A DNA stretch of 50,278 nucleotides from Tannerellaceae bacterium (lineage in GTDB: Bacteria; Bacteroidota; Bacteroidia; Bacteroidales; Tannerellaceae). Position numbers and translations under genes: made by a program. The stretch spans positions 1-50,278 of the forward strand of contig JAITKB010000065.1 of NCBI GenBank assembly GCA_031278605.1, read 5' to 3'. Shown in pieces: positions 9,927 to 18,006 of the stretch. The notes under the pieces were generated by a model that saw nothing but the letters and a program-made list of their open reading frames with translations, was not told the origin of the DNA and made no database searches. Each line of letters opens with the position of its first letter. Position 1 is the stretch's first letter.

Positions 9927-10381
9927 TGGACAATATGTTATAAAACGTCAGACAATCTATCGCAAATGTACGGATTTTTTCCCCCGATGGCCGCCGCAGA
10001 AGGCTTTTTTGTCCTCCGGGGTGCAAAAGGTCTCTTCCCGCTTTCGGGCGAATGTCCGGTTTGTCGCCCGGGGGATCGGCGTCGAGCCGGGCTTTATCCG
10101 CACTGTTTCTATCTATTTGGTGCATGAATTTATAAGATATGGAATAAAATCACTACTTTTGATGTGTAGCATCCCGAAATGTGAATTATCGGGGCTTTTC
10201 CACCGGCGGTAGTCGTCCCGTTCGACCCATGCAGGATGGATTGTGCATAATTCCGGTAAATCCTTTCATAGAAAGTGAACGAAATTCGTAATTAGAGCTA
10301 AAAATGAAAAAAAAACGCGAATGTAGGAAAATTGAATATAGAATTGCGAGAATTGAATACAATTGTGCAGATGTAAGACCG

Positions 10382-10389
10382 TACATTTG
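10382..10389 (+). promoter_or_regulatory. Candidate -7 element TACATTTG upstream of the fimbrial operon
   Basis: Matches TAnnTTTG, 49 bp before the ATG at 10438. Another candidate, TACTTTTG, lies near 10153. Confidence 0.4.
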
Positions 10390-10437
10390 CAAATAAAATA
10401 AGTTGTCTTTTAAAAAAATAGCGTTTATTGAAAAGAA

Positions 10438-11052
10438 ATGAAAATGACGAATCAGAAAATGAATAAATTTTTTTCCCTCCTGTTACCTAGGATAGGTAAG
10501 AGATGGTATGTTTCGGTGATTCTTATGACTGTAATAGGTTTCCCGAACATTTCCGCTCAGCAAACAGGCGTGAAGTCAAACTTATTATACGACATAACAA
10601 CCACGGTAAATCTGGGCCTGGAAGTAGGCCTGGCGCCTCAATGGAGCATTGATTTGCCGGTGAATTACAATCCCTGGGATTTTGCCGGCGACAAGAAATT
10701 GAAACACTGGCTGATTCAACCGGAAATACGTTACTGGCTGTGCGAAAAATTTAGCGGCCATTTCTGGGGTTTGCATGTGCACATTGGCGCCTATAACCTA
10801 GGCGGTATATCCCAACTCGGATTGAAGAACTTCCGCTATGAGGGTAATCTCTACGGAGGCGGTATTTCCTACGGGTATCAATGGGTGCTGAACCCGCGCT
10901 GGAGCCTGGAAGCCACGCTGGGATTGGGCTACGCTTACCTCTCCCATGCGCAGTATCCCTGCGAAAAATGCGCCACCAAGCTTACCGACTCGACACGGAA
11001 CTATTTTGGCCCCACCAAAGCAGGCGTAAGTCTTATTTATATAATGAAGTGA
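10438..11052 (+). CDS. DUF3575 domain-containing protein, fimbrial-cluster associated
   Basis: 204 aa; GVKSNLLYDITTTVNLGLEVGLAPQWSIDLPVNYNPWDF...HWLIQPEIRYWLCEKFSGHFWG is characteristic of DUF3575. Confidence 0.87.
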   Translation: MKMTNQKMNKFFSLLLPRIGKRWYVSVILMTVIGFPNISAQQTGVKSNLLYDITTTVNLGLEVGLAPQWSIDLPVNYNPWDFAGDKKLKHWLIQPEIRYWLCEKFSGHFWGLHVHIGAYNLGGISQLGLKNFRYEGNLYGGGISYGYQWVLNPRWSLEATLGLGYAYLSHAQYPCEKCATKLTDSTRNYFGPTKAGVSLIYIMK

Positions 11053-11060
11053 GCGGAGAA

Positions 11061-12554
11061 ATGAGAAGAGTGATAACAAAAATAATCGCAGGGCTTTTGC
11101 CCCTGGGCATGTGGATGACGCCACTTGCCGCCCAACGTATTTTTGAAGAGCGGATTCCCGTGAAGATACAGCAACTCAAACAGGTGGACGATTCGCTCCA
11201 ATTGGTTATGGAATTAGACCTAAGTCTGCTGACGATCGGAACGGAACGTTCCTTGTTGCTGACACCCGTAGTGATGGGAGCAAAAGGAGAAAAAATGGAG
11301 ATGCGCCCTTTACTGATTAACGGTAGCCAACGGCAGAAGGTCTTTTTGAGAAAGATAGAACTGGACAAAAAGCAAGCTCGCCGGGCAAAAGATGCATATT
11401 ACCGGGTGATCGGACTGGACAAGAACAGCCAAAAGGTGTATCGCTACAACCAGACTGTTGCGTTTGAGAAGTGGATGCAGGATGCACACATGCATATCGT
11501 TTCCGATTTGTGTGGTTGTGCGGGCTTTGAACCGCAGATTGCATCTGAAAAAGTGGCCGACAGAATCGTATTGGAAGGAAGGTATCCTTATCGGGTCATG
11601 CCCGGTGTAGCCTATCTGCGCCCGGAGGTAGAAACCCTAAAGGCCCGTAGCGAATCGAACAACGTCTTCCTGGACTTTGAAGTAGCACAGACGGAGATTA
11701 ATCCCTTCTTTGGTGATAACCCGCGCGAATTGGCTAAAATAGAATCCATCCTGAAAGAATTGCGCAGCGATGCCAATCTTCAGGTGACCGGAGTGACAAT
11801 TACCGGTTTTGCCTCTCCCGAAGGGAATGTGCAGATGAATAATCAACTTTCCCACAACCGGGCGGAAGCGTTACGCAACTACCTCTCCAGGCGAAGCAGT
11901 ATCCCCCCCTATTTATACCGTATAGGCAACGGTGGGGAAGACTGGGAGGAACTGACCCGGATGGTGCAGAATTCCTATATCGAGCCCAAAGGCGCCATCG
12001 TGTCGATTATCCGGACTTCCTTCGGTGATGCACGCAAAGAACGCCTTAAGGCTTTGGGTGGAGGCGCTGTCTATCAACGATTGTTGCAGGAGTTTTATCC
12101 CAGACTGCGCCGCGTGGTGAGCCGGATAGAATATACCGTAAGGGGATTCAATATCGAAGAGGCCAAACAAATTATCAAGGTACATCCCCAGCAACTTAGC
12201 CTGAATGAGATGTTCCTCTTGGCAAATACCTATCCCGAAGGAAGTAAGGAATTTATATCTGTGTTTGAAACCGCCGTACGTATATTCCCCAACGACCCGG
12301 TAGCCAACTTGAATGCTGCCGCATCGGCTTTATTGGCGAAAGACTTGGTAAATGCAGAGCGTTATCTGCAAAAGGCAAAGAAAAATACGCCGGCCTATTA
12401 CAATAATTTAGGCGTATTGAGTATGATGCAGAACAACTATGCAAGAGCCAAAAATTTGTTCCGGCGTGCCGCCGAAGACAAACTGGAGGTGGCGCTGAGA
12501 AACCTGGACGAATTGCATAAAAAAGAAGAAGCCGATAAATTATTGGTTAATTAA
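11061..12554 (+). CDS. DUF3868 / OmpA-like fimbrial assembly protein with C-terminal TPR-like region
   Basis: Start set at MRRVITKIIAGL (signal peptide), not the longer ORF start at 10881. OmpA-like VTGVTITGFASPEGNVQMNNQLSHNRAEALRNYL. Confidence 0.83.
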   Translation: MRRVITKIIAGLLPLGMWMTPLAAQRIFEERIPVKIQQLKQVDDSLQLVMELDLSLLTIGTERSLLLTPVVMGAKGEKMEMRPLLINGSQRQKVFLRKIELDKKQARRAKDAYYRVIGLDKNSQKVYRYNQTVAFEKWMQDAHMHIVSDLCGCAGFEPQIASEKVADRIVLEGRYPYRVMPGVAYLRPEVETLKARSESNNVFLDFEVAQTEINPFFGDNPRELAKIESILKELRSDANLQVTGVTITGFASPEGNVQMNNQLSHNRAEALRNYLSRRSSIPPYLYRIGNGGEDWEELTRMVQNSYIEPKGAIVSIIRTSFGDARKERLKALGGGAVYQRLLQEFYPRLRRVVSRIEYTVRGFNIEEAKQIIKVHPQQLSLNEMFLLANTYPEGSKEFISVFETAVRIFPNDPVANLNAAASALLAKDLVNAERYLQKAKKNTPAYYNNLGVLSMMQNNYARAKNLFRRAAEDKLEVALRNLDELHKKEEADKLLVN

Positions 12555-12623
12555 TATAAACTATTTATAAAAGAGAAATTAAAAGTAAACTAATTCTAAT
12601 TGATGTATTTAAAAATGACTAAA

Positions 12624-13997
12624 ATGAAACAGACATTTAAATTTTTTGTTGCAATCGCAACCATCGCAGTCGGTATGACCGCTTGTTCCTCCGAGGAAAT
12701 TATTTCCACAGTTCCCACACTTCAGCCTACAACTGAACGTGGCAGTCTGACGATTACTATCAACAACAAGGCTACCACCAAAGCTGTTGATGATTCGAAT
12801 GCCGTAGATGCCGAAATAGCAATTAATAAAATCAGCTTATTTATTTTCGGCTCGGCTACAGAAGCTGAAGCGGATACTATATTTACGACTACGAATCCTA
12901 ATCCTTTTACGGAAAATGGTGATAATAGCTACAACGCCACCTTCTACAACGCTCCTATCGGTAGTAAGTCTGTGTACGTTGGGGTGAATTTGCCACAGGG
13001 CCTTCACGACGATATTAAAACGAAGGGTGTGGCCGCCGTCTACGAGTTGAAGACTCTGACTGAATTGCAGGCGCTTTATCCTGCTTCCGGTGGATTCCCG
13101 ATGTTCAGTGACGAAACAAAGTCACCTGTAACGACTATTGCACAAAAGACGGGAACAGAGGTGAATGTGGATGTGAAACGTTTCGTTGCCAAGGTAACGC
13201 TTGAAACCAGTAAAACTTTTGAGGATGAGGCTGTCAAAAAAACAGCCAACGGTATGACGGTGGATGCCACTCTTAAGTTTGCCATGGGGCAGATAAATAC
13301 GAAATTCTTCCCATTCCCTCAAAAAGTGGGGAGCTACTACCTTGACCCCAACTACAGTGCGGTGATTACGAACAATACACTTAGTTATGCGACAGACTTT
13401 ATCTCCGGATGGACGTACGATTTCAAAAACAATTCGACTTGGGCCGCTAATGCTTTTGATGATTTCAAAGAAGTAACCACCTCATCAAATACGAGTGACA
13501 TCATGTCCTTTGCGCCAGCCTATGTACTTGAAAATACAAATGAACAGAAGCTGAAAGGCGAATTGACCTATGCCCTGGTAAGCGCAAAATTCACGCCTGA
13601 GTTTACTCATTCCTATGCAAACTCCCAAGTTACAGCTACCACAAACACGGCGAAAGATATTAGTAAACTCTATGTCTTTAACAATGGGGGTACCTATTAT
13701 TACTTTACGGACAAAACTGAAGCAGATCTTTATCAAACAGATAAGGGATTAGACTATAAGGAATATACCGATTGCACTTGCTTCTATCGCGTATTCCTGA
13801 ATCCTGGTGAGAAGTATAATGTGTATAGAAACGATTATTATAGAGTAACGGTTGAACAGGTTGTCCGTTTGGGAGAACCCCTTCCTGAGCTGGAAGATCC
13901 TACGCTCGAAATAGGTGGTACTGCCGCCCTCAAAGTAAATATCGATGTTCAACAATGGCAATTGAAAACTCAAGACGCCTCGTTGGGTAAAGACTAA
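12624..13997 (+). CDS. Mfa1/FimA-type fimbrillin (major shaft subunit candidate), lipoprotein precursor
   Basis: Signal peptide plus lipobox VGMTAC; GSLTITINNKATTKAV...AEIAINKISLFIFGS typical of Bacteroidales fimbrillins; C-terminal AALKVNIDVQQWQL. Confidence 0.87.
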   Translation: MKQTFKFFVAIATIAVGMTACSSEEIISTVPTLQPTTERGSLTITINNKATTKAVDDSNAVDAEIAINKISLFIFGSATEAEADTIFTTTNPNPFTENGDNSYNATFYNAPIGSKSVYVGVNLPQGLHDDIKTKGVAAVYELKTLTELQALYPASGGFPMFSDETKSPVTTIAQKTGTEVNVDVKRFVAKVTLETSKTFEDEAVKKTANGMTVDATLKFAMGQINTKFFPFPQKVGSYYLDPNYSAVITNNTLSYATDFISGWTYDFKNNSTWAANAFDDFKEVTTSSNTSDIMSFAPAYVLENTNEQKLKGELTYALVSAKFTPEFTHSYANSQVTATTNTAKDISKLYVFNNGGTYYYFTDKTEADLYQTDKGLDYKEYTDCTCFYRVFLNPGEKYNVYRNDYYRVTVEQVVRLGEPLPELEDPTLEIGGTAALKVNIDVQQWQLKTQDASLGKD

Positions 13998-14024
13998 TAA
14001 AAAGCATAAATGATGTGTTTATGC

Positions 14025-14061
14025 GCAGACAAAGGCAAAGCCTTGCCTTTGTCTGCATTTT
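14025..14061 (+). terminator. Strong hairpin plus ATTTT after the fimbrillin gene
   Basis: GCAGACAAAGGCAA-AGCC-TTGCCTTTGTCTGC: 14-bp perfect stem, 4-nt loop, then ATTTT. A smaller hairpin GCATAAA/TTTATGC precedes it. Confidence 0.8.
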
Positions 14062-14111
14062 AAACTCAATAATCCGACAGAGGGTATTAAAAAAGTTGAA
14101 CAAAAAAGATA

Positions 14112-15071
14112 ATGAAGCAAACACATTATATCTATGTTTTTCTGCTGTTACTGGTATCGGCGACATTCCCGTCCTGCATCCAGGACAATTTATCGGATTG
14201 CATATCCGATAAGCGGATTTACTTTAACTACGAGCAATCCCTACTTTCACAAAAAAGCAAGGGGATAGACCCTGATGATATTGCGCGGATGAATTTGTTT
14301 GTTTTTGACGAAAACGGCCTGTTTATAAAAGAATACGTAGATGAAACGCCACAGATAGGGCCGGACTATTTTATGACTGTAACGGATCTGAAATCCGGAT
14401 ATTACCGATTTGTTGCCTGGGGGAATTTGAAGGAGCATTATGCCATATCATCTGCTCTCATAGCGGGACAAACCACATTCGAGGAACTTCGGATTTCTCT
14501 GGAATGTATAAAAAACGATGAGGTGGAAGACGAGCTTACTTCCTTGTTTTTTGCCACACACACAGGAAACAACACCATAGAGGTCCTGCAAATGAACAAT
14601 CAGTTCATACGTTTGGATCTCGTGAAAAATACCTATAAGATTAATATGACGGTTTCCGGTATGGATTCTACCCTTACTGCGAAATATGATTACAAGGTAA
14701 ATATTGCCGATAACAACGGTATATACAAATTCGACAATGACTTTGCCGCTTGCCGGGATTTTGTCTATACTCAGCCTTGTACAATAAACAAGGAACAGAA
14801 TGGGGACTTGGAATCCTCTATAACCGTTTTGCGTCTCACCGCCGACAGGCAACCCTTGCTGAGTTTGGTAAACAAACAAACCGGAGAGGTCGTTGTGAAG
14901 GAAAACCTGGTGGAATTGATTCAGGCAGTCAATGAAATGGGCGCTTCCATAGATTTTAAAAAGACGTATGAATTTGATATCAGATATGAATTGAACCGAA
15001 ACTCCCCCGCGATTATTGTTATTTATGTCAATGGATGGAAGTTGATAAGGCAATCCGGGGAATTGAATTGA
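14112..15071 (+). CDS. FimB/Mfa2-family fimbrial anchor lipoprotein
   Basis: 319 aa; lipobox TFPSC then IQDNLSDC; DDIARMNLFVFDENGLFIKEYVDE; GYYRFVAWGNL. Confidence 0.87.
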   Translation: MKQTHYIYVFLLLLVSATFPSCIQDNLSDCISDKRIYFNYEQSLLSQKSKGIDPDDIARMNLFVFDENGLFIKEYVDETPQIGPDYFMTVTDLKSGYYRFVAWGNLKEHYAISSALIAGQTTFEELRISLECIKNDEVEDELTSLFFATHTGNNTIEVLQMNNQFIRLDLVKNTYKINMTVSGMDSTLTAKYDYKVNIADNNGIYKFDNDFAACRDFVYTQPCTINKEQNGDLESSITVLRLTADRQPLLSLVNKQTGEVVVKENLVELIQAVNEMGASIDFKKTYEFDIRYELNRNSPAIIVIYVNGWKLIRQSGELN

Positions 15072-15084
15072 ATTGAATTGAATT
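15060..15084 (+). repeat. Pentanucleotide microsatellite (GAATT)x5 across the Mfa2-like stop codon
   Basis: Read directly: GAATTGAATTGAATTGAATTGAATT. The stop TGA at 15069-15071 lies inside the repeat. Confidence 0.97.
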
Positions 15085-15113
15085 GAAACCAAAGAAAGAA
15101 AAAGTTAGTAGTT

Positions 15114-16583
15114 ATGTCTCGTATTTTGTATTGTATGTTATGCTGTATCCTCCTTTTCCTTGGAGTAGATACGGGATGTGTTCGGGAGGAGAAAATTATT
15201 ATCCCTCCTTTACCGCCCAAGGGGATGATTACCCTTTATTTCAGAGACGCCAGCCGATTGGCTACGCGTACATTGAACGACAGCCTGGAGAGTATCGTTC
15301 GAACGATCGACCTGTTGGCATTCAAGAAAGTATATACCCAACTGGAGTTTGACTATCACATTCCTGTCAAGGAGTCGGACATACGTGGTGTAGTCGGCGA
15401 TTATACGAAAAAGGAATTTACGGTTACGGTAGAGAACAACAACGACTACTACCGCTATGTTCTCCTGGCTAATGCCCGGAAGGAAATTACGGCTTACATG
15501 GCTTCGGGCGTGCATCAGGGTGAGCCAAAGGACAGTTTCCTGATGCATATCGTAAGCGAGAACACCGGTTTGTGGAGTACGGATATTACGAATCCGCAAT
15601 ATCGCTACATACCCATGTGCGGAGAGAGTGTTGGGGAGAAAACCGTTGCGCAGTTGGATGGCAATGAGATCGAACTCTATCGCAGCCTGGCCCGGGTGGA
15701 TGTGAAAGTGGATGCGGGTCTTTCCTTTGAGTTGAAAGAAATCTATGTGTATAACCGATCGGCCTGCGGACGCATTGCCCCCGATCCGGCCATGTGGGAT
15801 GCTACGCAAAAGAGATTCATTGCGCCTTCGTTGCCGAAGAATCTGACCATCACGGACACGCCGACCCAGACAAACATTGCGGCCTATCCGGTGGCGAGCA
15901 ACTCCTTTGTGCACGAGATTTACCTGTATGAAACGCAAGAGCAGAACACCCAGGGGTATGCGAAAGCGACCTGTTTGGTGTTGGGGGGGATGTACCAGGG
16001 CAAGATGAACTATTACCGTGTGGACTTTTCCGAGATACAGCATCCGCCCTCGGAGCCTGTCTTGCCTCCCGGCTGGATGGAAGACTCCATTCCGCCTACC
16101 TCCGGCGAGGGGGGAGGAGGCGTCTTGGGAGCGGGAGACGCTTATCATCCGCTGATCCGGAACTACCATTACGAAGTGGCCATTACGGGCATCAAGGGCA
16201 ATGGCTCCGATACGCCGAAAGAGGCATTGACGAATCTCAACAAGCAGTTGAGGTCCGAACTCCTGACATGGAATAACCAGAACCGGAACATCATCATAGA
16301 CAACAACGCCTATAGCCTGACCCTGACGCCTTCCACGGTGACCATTTCCCGGACCCAGGCCGGCCTTGTCTCCTTCGGCACGAATTATCCCAATCCCACC
16401 TGGGGCTTGGGGGAACCTTCTGCGGACTGGTTTGAATGTCGTTTGCAGGGAGATAAAGTCCAGGTGACTTATAAGTCTTCCGCCGCCTTGCCGCCTTCGG
16501 GGAGCGAGGGGTATTTCCGCTTGCGGCTGATGAACGGGAGCACGCTGAAAGTGAGTCAACAAATCAAGGTTATCTTCCATTGA
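15114..16583 (+). CDS. Accessory fimbrial lipoprotein (tip/anchor-associated candidate)
   Basis: 489 aa; lipobox VDTGC; ITLYFRDASRL...LESIVRTIDLLAFK fimbrial-type N-terminus; same operon orientation. Confidence 0.7.
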   Translation: MSRILYCMLCCILLFLGVDTGCVREEKIIIPPLPPKGMITLYFRDASRLATRTLNDSLESIVRTIDLLAFKKVYTQLEFDYHIPVKESDIRGVVGDYTKKEFTVTVENNNDYYRYVLLANARKEITAYMASGVHQGEPKDSFLMHIVSENTGLWSTDITNPQYRYIPMCGESVGEKTVAQLDGNEIELYRSLARVDVKVDAGLSFELKEIYVYNRSACGRIAPDPAMWDATQKRFIAPSLPKNLTITDTPTQTNIAAYPVASNSFVHEIYLYETQEQNTQGYAKATCLVLGGMYQGKMNYYRVDFSEIQHPPSEPVLPPGWMEDSIPPTSGEGGGGVLGAGDAYHPLIRNYHYEVAITGIKGNGSDTPKEALTNLNKQLRSELLTWNNQNRNIIIDNNAYSLTLTPSTVTISRTQAGLVSFGTNYPNPTWGLGEPSADWFECRLQGDKVQVTYKSSAALPPSGSEGYFRLRLMNGSTLKVSQQIKVIFH

Positions 16584-16584
16584 A

Positions 16585-17988
16585 ATGAATAAACTCACCC
16601 TCATCCTATGGCTTGCGGCGCTTTTCGTTTCCTGCACGGAAGAGGAACGGCTGATAAACCCGGATCCGATCGGATCGGTGGTTCGGGATAAAACCGTGGT
16701 GCTCACCCTGCAAATACCCGGCGTCTATCTCCCCGTGACCTATGCCTATTCGGAGAAGGATGAAAACGAGATACGTACGGTGGACGTCCTAAGTTTCCGG
16801 GTGGATTCGTCGGGGAAGGAGTATTATGGCGGACATATCCCCGTGCAGGTCCCGGAAAGGGATAACGGAAACCGGAAAACCCTGGAGTGCCGCCTGGCGC
16901 CTATTGATTCCCGTTTGCTTGTTCTGGCCAATGTTCGCCACCTGTTTACCCGGGAAATGCAGGAGCGTTTGCGGGCAGACTCCCTGGCCGGGAACGCGAC
17001 CAAGGAACAACTGATGCAACGTTTTGTCTTTGACATGGAAAAGCCTTTTGGGGAGGAGGGGGAAGCCTTTCCCATGTATGGGGAATCGGACGTCCTGCCC
17101 GCCTCGGCCACCGAGGCGGGGGAGATCCGGATGACGCGCGCCCTTTGCCGCATCGACATTGTAAACAGCCTGGGGGACGATCGGATGGGAATCGACTCCG
17201 TGTATCTGCTGCATACCAAGAGCAAAGGCTTCGTGGCCCCCGGGTTCGACCGGGAGGGGGCGATGCTGGGAAGGGCGAATGTCCCCGGGGAGGCCCGCCC
17301 CAACGCGAACCTCTTCGGATACCGCTTTGTGCGGAATACGGGCGGCCTGAGCGAGGCGATGGAGCGGGAAATCTATACCACGGAAGACGCTCAGGACACG
17401 GATACCCCTACGTGCATCATCCTAAAGATAAGCGAACGGGATCATCCGCCTCAGTTCTACCGGGTGGACATGCTGGACCGAGACGGGGTCTTGTTGCCGA
17501 TCGTAAGGAATTACCGTTACCGCCTCAACGTGGTGAAGATCACGGGCAAGGGCTACCCCGACGTCGAAGCGGCGGCGGCCGTGCCGACGCCTTCCCTCTC
17601 CTCCAGGGTAGAGACCAATGAATTGGGAATAAGCGCCGTGGTTTTCAACAGCCAGTACAAGCTGGGGGTCAGCACAACCACGATTGCCTTCCGGGCCGAC
17701 GGCTCCTGGGAGGGGCAAGAAGCCAACGATACCGACTTCTCCCTGAAAGTCCACACGACCTATTCCGGCTGGTCGGCGGCCTGGGAGGGGGAGGGCGAGG
17801 GCAAATGGTTGAATTTCATGGAGGCGAACCGGACGATAACCCGCCTTGATTTCCCCGCCTCGCGCCTTGAGCTGAATATGAAGGCGCGACCCAATCTAAC
17901 AGGCAAAACCCGGCGGGGGAGGCTCCGACTGACCGCCGGGAGTTTGCACCTGGATATCCAGGTAGTGCAATACAATGGAGCAGTTTAA
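16585..17988 (+). CDS. Accessory fimbrial lipoprotein with C-terminal BACON-like domain
   Basis: 467 aa; lipobox FVSC; EIRTVDVLSFRVD; C-terminus WLNFMEANRTITRLDFPASRLELNMKARPNLTGKTRRGRLRLTAGSLHLDIQVVQYN is BACON-like. Confidence 0.68.
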   Translation: MNKLTLILWLAALFVSCTEEERLINPDPIGSVVRDKTVVLTLQIPGVYLPVTYAYSEKDENEIRTVDVLSFRVDSSGKEYYGGHIPVQVPERDNGNRKTLECRLAPIDSRLLVLANVRHLFTREMQERLRADSLAGNATKEQLMQRFVFDMEKPFGEEGEAFPMYGESDVLPASATEAGEIRMTRALCRIDIVNSLGDDRMGIDSVYLLHTKSKGFVAPGFDREGAMLGRANVPGEARPNANLFGYRFVRNTGGLSEAMEREIYTTEDAQDTDTPTCIILKISERDHPPQFYRVDMLDRDGVLLPIVRNYRYRLNVVKITGKGYPDVEAAAAVPTPSLSSRVETNELGISAVVFNSQYKLGVSTTTIAFRADGSWEGQEANDTDFSLKVHTTYSGWSAAWEGEGEGKWLNFMEANRTITRLDFPASRLELNMKARPNLTGKTRRGRLRLTAGSLHLDIQVVQYNGAV

Positions 17989-18006
17989 TTAAAGAAGCGA
18001 TGAACT

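Noticed and set aside
8997-10127. 376-aa plus-strand ORF opposite the acyl-CoA ligase gene
   Set aside because: Antisense shadow ORF without family features; low-complexity H/R/G-rich composition.
15210-16706. 498-aa minus-strand ORF across the fimbrial lipoprotein genes
   Set aside because: Antisense shadow of 15114-16583, which has a proper lipobox and operon context.
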